Assembly (NCBI GenBank): GCA_002794465.1
Contig: MTSL01000117.1
Coordinates: 57,203 to 121,202, forward strand
Reading direction: 5' to 3'
DNA length: 64,000 nt
From: Paramicrosporidium saccamoebae
Lineage: Eukaryota > Rozellomycota
The first letter of the stretch is position 1; each line of letters opens with the position of its first letter. Of this stretch, positions 31,308 to 41,613 are shown in pieces. The notes beneath the pieces were generated by a model that was not told the DNA's origin, searched no databases, and saw only the letters and a list, made by a program, of their open reading frames with translations. Position numbers and translations under genes: made by a program.

Positions 31308-32051
31308 TTATATGGGTGGTAAGAGGGCAGATGGTCGGAATCTGGCCTCTGGAAACCGTTGCAGATACCAATAAAGCGTACTCTGTGCCGAAATGTACAA
31401 ATTGGCGCTGACAAAAGCTAGATTTAGCACCATCAGTGTTGACCAGCCAGAGAGATAAGCAAACCAAGCATACATGGCTATTTCGAGCATATAATGTGGG
31501 CATAGGGTATATCTGAATTCAAGAAACAGATCACCGAGCGGTAAATACTCACCCTTTTGTCTGGACTCGTACAATAGGCGATGCAAGTAATGCTGCCATA
31601 TGTTCAGAGCCACTAAGGCTAGTGTAGCAATTGGATGGAATTGAAAGTGCACTTTGCAGAGGAGAAAGGTGAGCACCAAAACTGGATAATACGAAATGCC
31701 CACCAATCCATGGATAATGTGCATCCGACTATTCGCAGAATACGGCAACACAATGGTCTCTCCCATTCGTCTTGTCAAATGCACCAACAAGAGCCAGTCT
31801 TGTATTCCCTGAAAGGACAGTAGTGCTGTGGAAGCTACGATACCGACCATGTAGAAATAAGTAAAGTATTGCTTTGGCAATTGCAAGCTGCTGGACAAGG
31901 ACACTTTGCCGTGCGTAACCAGCGGGTCGGTGAGATACGATTGTCTAAACGTGCACAGCAACATGCACAACAGTCCCACCAGGTAATAGCCGGCCACATA
32001 ATCTCCAGTGACGTGAAATCCGGCTATATTGCATCCAGCAGTGTCCCACAT
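31308..32051 (-). CDS. DFG10: Polyprenol reductase, Dfg10/SRD5A3 type
   Basis: This integral ER enzyme reduces polyprenol to dolichol for N-glycosylation. The 247-residue length fits yeast Dfg10. It shows six hydrophobic segments and the C-terminal steroid-5-alpha-reductase signature: LVHLTRRMGET, SRMHIIHGLVGISYYP, then GDLFLEFRYTLCPHYMLEIAMY and a terminal FP. The first ATG is at 32051; the frame opens slightly further 5' but without an ATG. It lies 33 bp downstream of RIC1 on the same strand. Confidence 0.85.
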   Translation of the reverse strand: MWDTAGCNIAGFHVTGDYVAGYYLVGLLCMLLCTFRQSYLTDPLVTHGKVSLSSSLQLPKQYFTYFYMVGIVASTALLSFQGIQDWLLLVHLTRRMGETIVLPYSANSRMHIIHGLVGISYYPVLVLTFLLCKVHFQFHPIATLALVALNIWQHYLHRLLYESRQKGEYLPLGDLFLEFRYTLCPHYMLEIAMYAWFAYLSGWSTLMVLNLAFVSANLYISAQSTLYWYLQRFPEARFRPSALLPPI

Positions 32052-32084
32052 AGCCACCGCGGTTCAACGTTTATGTGTTATGAA

Positions 32085-35061
32085 TTACAATTTACAGAGT
32101 GCGGTGGATAGCTCTTCCAAACTAAACTTGCATCTGTGCGAGTCGAGTAGCTGGTGGAGCAAGGTTGAATCGCCGTCACAGACAAAGGACCAGATTGCAG
32201 CCTCGTCCATAGCATCGGCTTCTTCCAACATTTGGCAGACGGCACTACATCGGCCACTAACCGGACCATCCAATTTAAGTGCTTTGACGTCTATCGGGTT
32301 AGTAGCGTCAATAGCAAGCACCTTGCTCCGTGACCATCATGAAGGAAGCGAGGATTTCTGACAATGTCGCTGGCGGAACCACAAATTTGTTCACAAATCC
32401 TTCCCTCTGGAGAATTTCCATAAAAGTCCAATCACGGAATGTGAGTATTTTGTCAGTCAGCTTGGAGATTACCTCGTCCGGCGGGGTGTAGCCACGATCA
32501 CGGGCAAGTCTTAGCAATCCACAGAACACCTATTTTTAGCCAAACGGCCCAATGGCTTACCGGAGTATTTCGACTGTCATAAGATACTTCTAGCAAATCG
32601 GACAGTTCCTCCATCGCCAATGGATTCTCTGCATTAAATCCCTCAGCACTGCTTATGCGGAAGAAACTCCACGCAACATCCACTTGGTGCGCAGAGACTG
32701 AGGCTTTGAACAGCTTTGGGAACGGGCCAAGAATCTCGAGTATGCGTGTCGCATCGGAGATTTCGATTCTCCTTAAGAAATTTGCCAGGCATTCGCGAAA
32801 CGTCCTCGGTCCCAGCACTGACCCAAGCACTTCGGTAAGTTTGCGGTACAATAAATTTTGTTCAGCTTGTTGGGTCGTATTCAAAATTTCCAGGAGGAAA
32901 AGTTCAATCAAGAGCTTGAATTCACCAGCATGATCATCTCCAAAGGAACGCGAAATTGTTTTCGCCGTCTCTGAAAACTCGACAGCTGTTTGGACTTGGA
33001 GCTGCTGAAGGAGAAATGCCGGAATCAGCGATACTGTCTGGTTTATGGAGATTCTTTGCAAATTCCGCTCACCCCAACCGAGGTGCGTGGATTGCTCCAA
33101 TAGGGTGAGTAGTCCCCCAGCAATTTTGGGATAGAATGCACACGGCATACCATCCAATTCAAGCTTAAACTCGTCGGACTGTAGGAATGGCCATTTAATA
33201 CATTGGACAGTCTTTCCAGCAACAATAACAACCCAAATTTGTCCTGATGGTTGCCATATGAAAAAATCATCCACGTGAGTTGGCTTTAATATTTTGGCAG
33301 CAATATCCCGATGCTCTGCTTCCTCTCCCTGGGGTGGCACCAGCACCGAGAACAGAACTTGTCCCCTCTGAACGACAAAGAGATGGAATTGCTTACCTGC
33401 ATAAAGTGCGTTGGAGATGAAGGCAAACTTCCAGGCTGACGGATCGAGCGATGCGTCTGAAAATGACGTGAACGAAGCAGAGATTAGAATTTCCATGCTG
33501 AATGGGCCTTTGTCGTAAGAAAGCTTGATGATCTGCAGAATAAACTCGCCTGATAGGATTCCCAGTTGTCCATGGCCGCATGCGTTCAAGGCCACCACGT
33601 TTTTGCTTGCAACTTGTCGATGAAGGACATTTTTGATTCGCAACTCTGCCTTTGGGGATATAATCCAAAATTCACATTGCCCATTGTACATTCCGGACAC
33701 GGCCAGCAGCTTTTCACTTCCACACTCTACCCACGTCATATGGTCCACAGTAAATTCTTGTTCCTCTCTCGGGTCACTGAACAATTTCCATCGTCGCTGC
33801 GACATGTGACATAAACAGAATCCTGTTTTCCCGGCAACGGCGACCCATTCACCGGTCGGATCAATGATCACACGGCGGATCGGACCATTGAGCTTTCCTT
33901 GCATGTAGAGATCAAATGGGACATCGATTACTTCCCACAGAAAGGAATGGTCTCGAATACTAATGGCCGTGGAGTCATCTTCGGCGGCTTGAGCCGAAAA
34001 GAGACCTCGGGATATTCGGAGATGCATTAATTGGCCAGAACACTCCAAAAAGGCCAATTTCGAGTTGCACCCGCTGGTGATACCCAGTCGCGCCAGAGAA
34101 TATTTGAAAATAAACTGTTCGCCTGAGATTGACTCGGCCAAAAGGAGGAGAGATGTTCCAACCGTACACATCAGAAAGCTCAACACTTTGGCAACGGCCC
34201 TCTCTGGCGAAAAGTCAATTCTCTGCACAAATGTTCCTTGTGAATCGTAAAACTTGACAACCGTAGAGTCTGCAATGGCGAGGAGATTTGACGTGATCCA
34301 AGCTACACAAGATGGCTCAGTATCAGCTTTGATCTTGGTGAGAATGGGCGCACCTAGCCTATGCAGATCTATGACCACCACCCCCAATTCACAAATGTGG
34401 GCCAATAAGCCACGCTTCCTATGAATGTCAATCCGAGCGTCTGCCTCTTTCACAGTTCCCATGGGAATGAGGATTTTTGCAGTACGGAGATCGATAACTC
34501 GTCCATCAGGCATGAAATATTCATAGACGAAAAACCCATCAGAGGTCATTTGTCCAAGACAGCCGTCCTTTGTCAGGACCAAGTTTGAAGATGTCGTGGC
34601 CGGCGACATTGGTGCATCGCCCGTTATTGGCCTCCCAACTCCATCAAGCGTGCAGTCAAACACCAAACTTACTGACGGTGTGGCAAGTGTCATGTCTGAA
34701 TGTGTATTGGTCTTGGAAGGCAGAACGGAGGTCGGAGTAGCGACTACCCGAAACCTGTCTGCTTTGCCATTCTGTGTCTTTACATCTACCGCATCCCCGT
34801 CCCACTTTTGCACCAACGCATATCCACCTTCAGTCTCATCTAGAAATGATGTTGGTCGTTCCTGATGTGCCAGTAAACACAATGGCTAAAACATTAACAT
34901 GGGCCCTGCAGCCATACTGACAATGACCAGAGGGATACAGCCCGGGGGCCCACGGCTATGAATAATGCGCGCTTGGAATCGGGGCATTTGTAGAGAACAG
35001 AATATGTGCCGCAATCTAGGGTAGGCAGTTGAAGAACTGTAGGTGTGCCCACCAGGAACAT
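32085..35061 (-). CDS. RIC1: Ric1, subunit of the Rab6/Ypt6 exchange factor
   Basis: Ric1 with Rgp1 activates Ypt6/Rab6 for endosome-to-Golgi traffic. Splicing a 32-nt intron (34886-34917) exposes a true start at 35061 and an N-terminal beta-propeller strand reading LFIAVGPRAVSLWSLSPLCLLAHQERP. The propeller continues to GKTGFCLCHMSQRRWKLFSD, a Ric1 hallmark. The C-terminal Ric1 domain needs two 31-nt introns (32530-32560 and 32291-32321) and reads VFCGLLRLARDRGY and DVKALKLDGPVSGR. The product has 960 residues. Its start codon is 24 bp from that of LTO1 on the other strand. Confidence 0.88.
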
Positions 35062-35085
35062 TTTGGCTCCCGGGGTGCGGCGAGC
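35062..35085. promoter_or_regulatory. 24-bp spacer between divergent RIC1 and LTO1 start codons
   Basis: Only 24 GC-rich bases separate the two ATGs. Both core promoters must therefore overlap the opposite gene or start with near-zero 5' UTRs. Confidence 0.65.
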
Positions 35086-35494
35086 ATGGATGAGCTATTC
35101 GACCTTCCTCGGTAATCCACCTGATCGTGTTGCCAATATTCGTAGAAAGTACCAAGAAGAAGGCTATCAGGAAGGTTTGAGCGCTGGCAAACGGCGGGGC
35201 TTTGAAGAGGGCTATATGCTTGGGGGTGAGGAGGGCGTCAAGCTTGGTCGGGAACTCGGCCAGATAGCCGGTCGACTCTTCCAGCTCCTCTCCCAAAACC
35301 CTCCAGAGAATACGGCCAGGAAGATTTCGAGGACGCTGCAAGAGATCCTGGCAGTGTCCTTTGCAAATCAGGAGGATTTGGAAAAGGAAGTGCGGATTTC
35401 CAGGATACGTGGTGCCTACAAGGAGCTGTCCACCATTCTAAATGTATCGATGCCAAAGTCTGTCGTATCAGATAAGGCCAAGTTTGACTTTTAA
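35086..35494 (+). CDS. LTO1: Lto1/ORAOV1 (Yae1-family adaptor)
   Basis: Lto1 and Yae1 recruit the cytosolic iron-sulphur targeting machinery to Rli1/ABCE1. A 34-nt intron (35112-35145) joins MDELFDLPR to KYQEEGYQEGLSAGKRRGFEEGYMLG, followed by GEEGVKLGRELG. The regular deca-GX3 pattern (G every four residues) is the defining Yae1/Lto1 motif. The spliced protein has 124 residues, as expected. The alternative unspliced frame starting upstream lacks an ATG and the family N-terminus. Confidence 0.88.
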
Positions 35495-35707
35495 ACGGTC
35501 ATGTAGATTTTAATAGACAAATATCGGTTATTCATATTGTAAAGTAGTGGAATGTTTAGCTGGGTGTTGAATCTTCAATGTTTGGACATTCTATGCTGGT
35601 GAGCCCATACCAGTTGGTAATAAAGTTCCCTGTTGTCCATTTAAATTTATATTGACACCGTGGTATTACTCCTACCCTACCACGCCATAATACAACGGCA
35701 TAGTGGT

Positions 35708-36609
35708 ATGGATGTGCCCGAGGAGCACGAAGCAATTGTCCACACCAATGACGAGGCCCTTTCTTGTAGAATAGCGTTAGACATGAGCGGCATGTTTCCT
35801 GACCCGTTTGCCAGGTTATTCCAGCGACACGTCCACTACGAACCAACCTCTCCCCTCATACTTCGCGGTATGCAGCCTTGATTTTGATTAACCCCCTAGG
35901 AACATTTATTAGAACCAAGGCAATAGACAACGTACTGCTAAATATAGCGTCAACGGAACCGGTGCAGGTAGTGACGTTGGGAGCGGGATTTGATACGCGT
36001 TGGCATCGGCTCTATGATCAGTTGGCGAATGTGACGCGATATCTGGAGATTGACTTTAGAGAGGTTGTCCATAAAAAGCAAAGGATCCTTGGTCAACAAA
36101 TGCCCTCTCAGGATCCTCGCTATGCGATGGCAGCTTTTGACATGGAGCAGGATGACCAAGCGCTGTTGGAATTTTTGCAGATTAATAGTCTCAGCTTGGG
36201 GGTCAAGACTATATTTATTGCCGAGTGCTTCTTGATGTATTTGGGTCAGCTAAGAGTCCAAAGGCTACTTACGACATTGTCTATGCATTTCCCTATCGGC
36301 TCTCAAGTTATTCTGTATGATGCCGCTTTTATAGAAAATGACCGGTTTTCGTCATTTATGGTGGAGAATTTTGCCCGTCGCAATATCAGACTCGATCCTT
36401 TCTGGGTGCTCTCTCCTGAACAGATATGCAACGTGTGGGCGCCCGTCTGGACTACCCTCGATCTCCAAAACATGAGCAATCTAGAGCAATCACCATATCT
36501 CACCGAGGATGACAAATTGATTCTTCGCACTCGGAGCATTCTCGACGAATACGAAGAATGGGCACTAGTCAGTTCCCATTACTACCTTGCAATCCTCAAT
36601 AAACAATGA
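35708..36609 (+). CDS. PPM1: Leucine carboxyl methyltransferase (Ppm1/LCMT1)
   Basis: This SAM-dependent enzyme methylates the C-terminal leucine of the PP2A catalytic subunit. A 32-nt intron (35868-35899) joins DEALSCRIALDMSGMFPDPF and PTSPLILRG to TFIRTKAIDNVLL. The SAM-binding motif VVTLGAGFDTRWHRL is followed by YLEIDF (acidic loop). FIAECFLMYL and VILYDA are also family-typical. The product has 289 residues. The start at 35708 is the first ATG in frame. Confidence 0.9.
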
Positions 36610-36734
36610 ACCCGGCTACCGCGAATCCTGTTACATCACGGAGGGAGGGGGGAGGGTTGGATTGAAAAGGCGCAATCAGCCTGTCTTACACGCTGAATGC
36701 ACAGTCGGTTGATTGCTTTGTATTTTGAATGCAC

Positions 36735-36980
36735 AAGATTCTTTATTGGGATCCCTAACCCGTAATTATATCATCTCACACTAGCTGGGAGGTTAGTAAT
36801 AAAAGTTTGCTAAACAGTACCCACTTGTTATTGGCGAGTCCGACCCAGCTAGTAATCTCACAAACCATTCCTACGATATTATGCATGGCTGCCTATATGC
36901 CACATACTATAATACAACTAATTCGCTCATCAATAGACCCTTTACTGGAATCCCTGAGTTGTAATTATATTATCTCACAA
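36735..36980. repeat. Degenerate direct repeats, shared with 51100-51210
   Basis: A block reading TTTATTGGGATCCCTAACC then GTAATTATATCATCTCACA at 36742-36781 recurs in diverged form at about 36940-36980. The neighbouring GGTTAGTAATAA word at 36791 is found again at 51158, followed there by the same CCCTTTATTGGGAT word. No open frame is associated. This could be a decayed short interspersed element. The 365-bp spacer 36610-36974 otherwise shows nothing. Confidence 0.55.
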
Positions 36981-37251
36981 CAACCTCAGTCGTTTGGATT
37001 GTGGAACAACTGGCTCGTCAATGCTTCCCGCGGTTGAGGGGAGGTGAAATGAAGAACTGCGGAGGGGCGTGCGGTAGAGCTGGATTGTCGTGGCGCTGGT
37101 ACTAGGTGGGGTACACGGAGTAGCAGGCATTTCGGACGACCAGTGGGACCCAGTGACCGCCGGTGCAGAGATTCTATACATCAATGGGAGTGAATCCGTA
37201 CATTGCGTGGCGGATGCAGCTCATGTCCTCCAGAACATAGTCGGGCAACAT
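36975..37251 (-). CDS. Possible small gene, 82 residues, one 28-nt intron (unrecognised)
   Basis: An ATG at 37251 opens MLPDYVLEDMSCIRHA. A 28-nt GTAC...TATAG intron (37174-37201) of the local type then leads into a second frame rich in Pro, Thr and Ser that ends in QSKRLRLL, a basic nuclear-localisation-like tail. It lies 9 bp downstream of the phosphatase stop on the same strand, a spacing common here. I do not recognise the protein. The reading is supported only by splice grammar and position. Confidence 0.45.
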
Positions 37252-37260
37252 TGCATGAAT

Positions 37261-38529
37261 TCATGCCAAGTGCGTTTTTCGTTTAATATCATGTCTGTCG
37301 GCGATTTGTCCATTCTTAAGCCTCATTGTAATCTGTATGGCTTCTTCGTCTATGTCAAGGAGAGTAAAGTGGTGTTCAATGATAGTCTTTTGATACACAC
37401 CCAGCGACTCGACTCGTTCCTGATCAAGCGCTCCCCCACCGCCTCCAGTAATCAGATAGTGGACGCCATTTCGTTGGCCACGCTGATAATTGTGCTGATG
37501 TCCAGATACGACTAGATCTACATGATATTCTTCGAATAGTGGCACCATCGACTCGCGCATATAGACGGGCCATTGATCTTCTCCCTTCTTCCAGGTCTTG
37601 GAGTTCCAAAACTCGATGAACGGAGGTATGTGCGTGGAAACTATTCGAAAGTCAGCCTGTAGGGATTCCTCGCTTTGCAGCTCCCTCTCCAGCCATTTTA
37701 CCTGATCACCATCCTCAGTGTTGGCATCCAGCACTATGAAGCGTGTCTTACCAATGGTTATAGCATAAAAATACCCAATCGGCCGACCAGGAAGCTGAGC
37801 TAAAGACGGAAAGTATGGTGCGAGTTTATCATCGGACATGTCGTGGTTTCCCTGTGTCAGAATAAAAGGAACCTGGCTCAAAAGCCCGGAATGTCGAAGT
37901 GGGTCGAAAAAGTAAGCCTGCCAGTCGTGATCCTCGTATGAAGTCTGCACCATATCGCCCACGTGGAGGAAGAGGTTTGGATTTGTCGCCGCAATTTTGG
38001 GGAGCATACTTCCAAATGTCCTGTATCCACTCTGGTTATCCCCCAGAACTACTACACGGAGCTTTCCTGCATCGGATGGAGGGATAGCTATGCTGTAACG
38101 GCGAGATGATTTTGAGGAAGCAGATTGAATTTCATAACTGCTCTTTCCTGGCGGCAGCCCGGCCAAGAATGCCCTGTACACAGAGGCTTTCGTGCCCTTA
38201 CTATAGGAAAGCTTTATCCCGGGCACTTGCATCTCTTGTGCGCCGTTCCATTTGAGCTGCGCGTCACCGTCCGCCCGACAAGCCTCCCAGACAATGACTG
38301 CTCGATTATCACCGATCAATTGCACCATCGGGCCCTTGCGGAATGCGCACTCTGTGAAAAACGAAATCCCAAACAAGTGATACGTGAGGCCTGCGCCGAA
38401 ATTGGGCAACCATAGAATACCAAGTAGCAGAGCAGCCAGAATAAATAATGTAATCACCATGAGAAGCGAGTAGATTTGATCAAAGGTTGACGGAGAGCGT
38501 GGGTACCTCTTCCGTCCCGATTTGAGCAT
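37261..38529 (-). CDS. Membrane-anchored purple acid phosphatase-like metallophosphoesterase (copy 1)
   Basis: A 422-residue protein with a short basic cytosolic start and one membrane anchor (YSLLMVITLFILAALLLGIL), so a type II topology is likely. The metallophosphoesterase motifs are in order: VVLGDNQSG, LFLHVGDMV, TQGNHD, VSTHIPPF and VSGHQHNYQRG. A fibronectin-like N-terminal domain precedes them. This is the purple acid phosphatase arrangement, suggesting a phosphate-scavenging ectoenzyme or endomembrane phosphatase. The first ATG is 38529. It is a tandem paralogue of the next gene. Confidence 0.88.
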   Translation of the reverse strand: MLKSGRKRYPRSPSTFDQIYSLLMVITLFILAALLLGILWLPNFGAGLTYHLFGISFFTECAFRKGPMVQLIGDNRAVIVWEACRADGDAQLKWNGAQEMQVPGIKLSYSKGTKASVYRAFLAGLPPGKSSYEIQSASSKSSRRYSIAIPPSDAGKLRVVVLGDNQSGYRTFGSMLPKIAATNPNLFLHVGDMVQTSYEDHDWQAYFFDPLRHSGLLSQVPFILTQGNHDMSDDKLAPYFPSLAQLPGRPIGYFYAITIGKTRFIVLDANTEDGDQVKWLERELQSEESLQADFRIVSTHIPPFIEFWNSKTWKKGEDQWPVYMRESMVPLFEEYHVDLVVSGHQHNYQRGQRNGVHYLITGGGGGALDQERVESLGVYQKTIIEHHFTLLDIDEEAIQITMRLKNGQIADRHDIKRKTHLA

Positions 38530-38699
38530 GACCGTTGAACGCTGTGACAAAGCTTATGGGATTGGAGGGCTCTCCTGTCAAAGTTTGAGACTATTTTGGG
38601 TAGCCAATGAGAGGCCATTGTTTACTAATGGCCAAACTTGGCTTTATGCGATAATAAGCCAATAATTTGGCTCACAGGGGGTGGTTCGTTTATAAGTAT

Positions 38700-40073
38700 C
38701 TAGGGGTCGGCAGCACGATATCTGCGAACAACGTTCTTTGGGATGGTGAGTTGGTCAAATTCTCTGCGATCCACCCCGTACGCCTTTATGGTAATTTCCG
38801 TCTTGGTAATATCCAAATGCAAGTAATGGTGCACAAAGCTCGTCTTTTTAAAAACATGATGATCCTCTACCCGATTCGTATCTAGCATTCCTCCACCACC
38901 TCCACAGATGACATAATGTACGCCGTTGCGAAACCCGCGCTGGTAATTGTGTTGATGGCCCGAAAGGACCAGATCGACGTGATATTTCTCGAATAAAGGG
39001 ACCATCTTGGAGCGAATCATTGCAGCCCATTTGTTCTCCCCACCTCGCCAGGATTCGGCATCCCAATACTCGACGAACGGCGGGGAATGTATTGTTATAA
39101 TGCGAAAGACTGAACGCTGGGTGGGGATGGCAGCGAGCTCGGCCTCTAGCCATTGGATCTGCTCATCGCCTTTGGAATTGCAATCGAGGACGATGAAGCG
39201 CACTGGTCCGGCAGAGAATGCATAATAATACGCGGCACGATTTTTGGAGAGTTTTGTTGTAGGTGCAAGATAGTCACTGGCGCCATGTTCAGAGAGATCG
39301 TGATTTCCCATTGTGATGACAGAGGGTACCTTGGAGGACATGCCAGAACGCGTGAGGGCATCAAAGAAAAAGACTTGCCATTCAAAGCGTTTCTTCCCTT
39401 GATTCACCATGTCCCCTACATGAAGGAACAAATCGGGTCTCCGCTTCGACAGTGACCGGAGTAGCTGAGTGAATGTTTCACTCCCGCCATGGCTATCTGA
39501 AACAATCCCCACCGACAAGGTCTCGACCAAGTCCCCTGGATGATAAAAGGTTGCCGAAAATGGAGTCTTTTCCCCTGTAGTCCTGCCCTTGTGTCTCCGC
39601 TGGGTGGCAGAGTCGTCTGGAACCAGCCTGACAATGTAATCGTAGAAGCTGTCAGAAATTAAATTCTGAAAGTAGACGCGATGGACAAAGCGATGAGGTC
39701 CAACATGCAGAAACTCCATAGAGTCGGCCGCAAATCGATGCTCCACATCGGCATCCCTTATCAGCTGCTGCTTGGGCCCTGATCTGTAGGCTGGTCTTCG
39801 CTTGTAGAGCAATTCAACATCATCATAGCGACAGTTTGTCTCCCACATAATCATCACTGTTGAAGTGTCAACCATCTGGACAAATGGCTGTTTCAGAAAG
39901 CCACACGGCACCAGCTCCATGCGGTACATGTTATACCACAGAACAGACATGATCCGCGGCACATATCGTGACCAGATCCAACGTCCCAAATCAAACACAA
40001 AGTATAGCACTGCCAATACCAGGAATGCACGGATGGTGCTACGCCAGAATCGCGGTGCTACATACATAGTCAT
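38700..40073 (-). CDS. Membrane-anchored purple acid phosphatase-like metallophosphoesterase (copy 2)
   Basis: This 457-residue paralogue of the preceding gene has the same strand and architecture. The anchor is TIRAFLVLAVLYFVFDLG. Motifs are GIVSDSHGG, LFLHVGDMV, TMGNHD, ITIHSPPF and LSGHQHNYQRGFRNGVHY, followed by a glycine run shared with copy 1. In the first metal motif copy 2 reads SDSHGG where copy 1 reads GDNQSG, so metal binding may differ. The first ATG is at 40073, 39 bp from the divergent Borealin-like gene. Confidence 0.88.
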   Translation of the reverse strand: MTMYVAPRFWRSTIRAFLVLAVLYFVFDLGRWIWSRYVPRIMSVLWYNMYRMELVPCGFLKQPFVQMVDTSTVMIMWETNCRYDDVELLYKRRPAYRSGPKQQLIRDADVEHRFAADSMEFLHVGPHRFVHRVYFQNLISDSFYDYIVRLVPDDSATQRRHKGRTTGEKTPFSATFYHPGDLVETLSVGIVSDSHGGSETFTQLLRSLSKRRPDLFLHVGDMVNQGKKRFEWQVFFFDALTRSGMSSKVPSVITMGNHDLSEHGASDYLAPTTKLSKNRAAYYYAFSAGPVRFIVLDCNSKGDEQIQWLEAELAAIPTQRSVFRIITIHSPPFVEYWDAESWRGGENKWAAMIRSKMVPLFEKYHVDLVLSGHQHNYQRGFRNGVHYVICGGGGGMLDTNRVEDHHVFKKTSFVHHYLHLDITKTEITIKAYGVDRREFDQLTIPKNVVRRYRAADP

Positions 40074-40112
40074 AACAAATTCACTTAACACTAAATTTGT
40101 TTTAGTCTTAAG

Positions 40113-40754
40113 ATGCTTGCCGCGCAGTATGTGGAGGAAGAACGGACAAAACTAGACCTGATGATCAGGGAGCGGAGGGTGCTGTTGGAGAAGGAATTGA
40201 ACGAGTCATTACAGAGGCTGAAGAAGGAGCTGCCTAATGGCTTTTTAAAACTGACACTGCGCGAGTTTCTCCAGCTGGAGACGCTCACCCGGAATACGAT
40301 TGTAGATAAGGAGAGGAGGATGACGCGTTCCATGGCCCGCCATTCACAACGAGAAACGATTGTTGTTGAACAGAAGAGACAGACAATAGTTACCGAAACT
40401 AATACTGTGGCGCAGACACCGAAATTCCACCCAGGACTGCCAGAAACACCCGCTGCCCTCCGCGGTAATCGTAAGCGGAATACTGCTACTGCCAAGGCCA
40501 CTACAAACTCTTCTAATATTTTTGCCGAGCCGCGTACAACCATCCGCGGAAGCATCAGCAGCAAGCGTGCTGCCGGTCTGATGAGTGTAGAACTGACAGA
40601 CGGAAAGGTGCTCGATGTAGACATTACAGAAAGTCCCAGTAAGATGCTGGCGGGATTGGGACAGGATGCAGTGGCAGATATGAAGAAAAAGATGCAAGAA
40701 TACGCATCGCATTTAAAGTCGTTTTTTAAGAGGCTAAAAGTACACGATAAATAA
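40113..40754 (+). CDS. Borealin/Nbl1-like chromosomal passenger protein
   Basis: A 213-residue, mostly charged protein. The N-terminal ~70 residues form a coiled coil ending PNGFLKLTLREFLQLE, like the Borealin/Nbl1 helix that binds Survivin and INCENP. A central TPKFHPGLPETPAALRG segment and a short C-terminal domain (SVELTDGKVLDVDITES, then a helix) follow, the same order as in Borealin. None of these is diagnostic alone, so the assignment is tentative. Another kinetochore or spindle coiled-coil protein is possible. Its stop is 3 bp before the next ATG. Confidence 0.55.
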   Translation: MLAAQYVEEERTKLDLMIRERRVLLEKELNESLQRLKKELPNGFLKLTLREFLQLETLTRNTIVDKERRMTRSMARHSQRETIVVEQKRQTIVTETNTVAQTPKFHPGLPETPAALRGNRKRNTATAKATTNSSNIFAEPRTTIRGSISSKRAAGLMSVELTDGKVLDVDITESPSKMLAGLGQDAVADMKKKMQEYASHLKSFFKRLKVHDK

Positions 40755-40757
40755 GAA

Positions 40758-41613
40758 ATGTTTGTAACAGAATGGTGTGCAGGTCAGGTTGAGAAGATGG
40801 AGTGGGATGGGACAGTGACAGAGCTGTTGCTGAATTACTCGGGATGTGTGTACACCACACTGCGCACGATTGACAATGGGAAGCGGATTGTGGAGCTTGC
40901 TGCACATGCACGCCGACTCGGTAATTTAATCCGGCTAATTTTCATCGATAGCTGATTCTGTGGGAGTGATTACAGAGTTTTTGTCATTAGACGACGCACT
41001 TGTCTCAATTCTACAAGCAGCGCTGCCCGATGATCCCACGTGTAACTACAAAATTACTGTTATAGTCACCAAGAACAAAATCCTTGCCATTCCAGAAGCA
41101 ATGCCTCCAAAGCCATCCTTTGTGCAAATCGAAATCAAATCTCTGTCACGCCGTACTCCGACAATCAAATCAACCAACTGGGTAGCGGACCGTCAATCCG
41201 TAGAGCAGGCGAGGCGCCCTGAAAGCAATGAAATTGTAATGCTCAAAGGCGATGAACTGGTGGAGGGTCTTTCAAGCAATCTTGCAGTCATCAGAACAAT
41301 CGGCGACTTTATTGAGATTAGGACAGCACCAAAGGGAAGAGTTTTGGCAGGCACCATTATGGAGCTTGTAAAACAAGCCGTGGAGGGGATGAACAATGTT
41401 AAATTGATTGAAGAGTGTCCAAGAATGGCAAAACTCTCTTCATATGAAGCCGTCTTTATAACGAGCACGTCTCGTCTAGTGATGCCTGTAGATTGCATAA
41501 TTCTTCCTGATGGATCCACCATCAACGTGAAAAGCTCTGCCAATCCCACCCTACTTTGCATTGGTGAAGCGGTCGAACAACTATTAGCATCCCGTTCAAC
41601 CTCACTTTACTAG
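40758..41613 (+). CDS. Class IV (branched-chain/D-amino-acid type) PLP aminotransferase-like protein
   Basis: A 31-nt intron (40921-40951) joins CVYTTLRTIDNGKRIVELAAHARRLA to DSVGVITEFLSLDDAL, giving 274 residues. The catalytic lysine lies in PTIKSTNWVADR. The cofactor-binding part reads NEIVMLKGDELVEGLSSNLAVI, then RVLAGTIMELV, typical of fold-type IV aminotransferases and ADC lyase relatives. The substrate cannot be inferred. It follows the Borealin-like gene with 3 bp between stop and start. The 3' end of the coding region runs into a minisatellite. Confidence 0.8.

Noticed and set aside
35045..35145. Unspliced 5' frame of LTO1 beginning upstream of 35086
   Set aside because: It has no ATG and lacks the family N-terminus. 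The spliced model gives MDELFDLPR joined to the deca-GX3 repeat.
36807..37037. 76-codon plus-strand frame
   Set aside because: It spans the degenerate repeats, has no family features and lies opposite the better-supported small gene.
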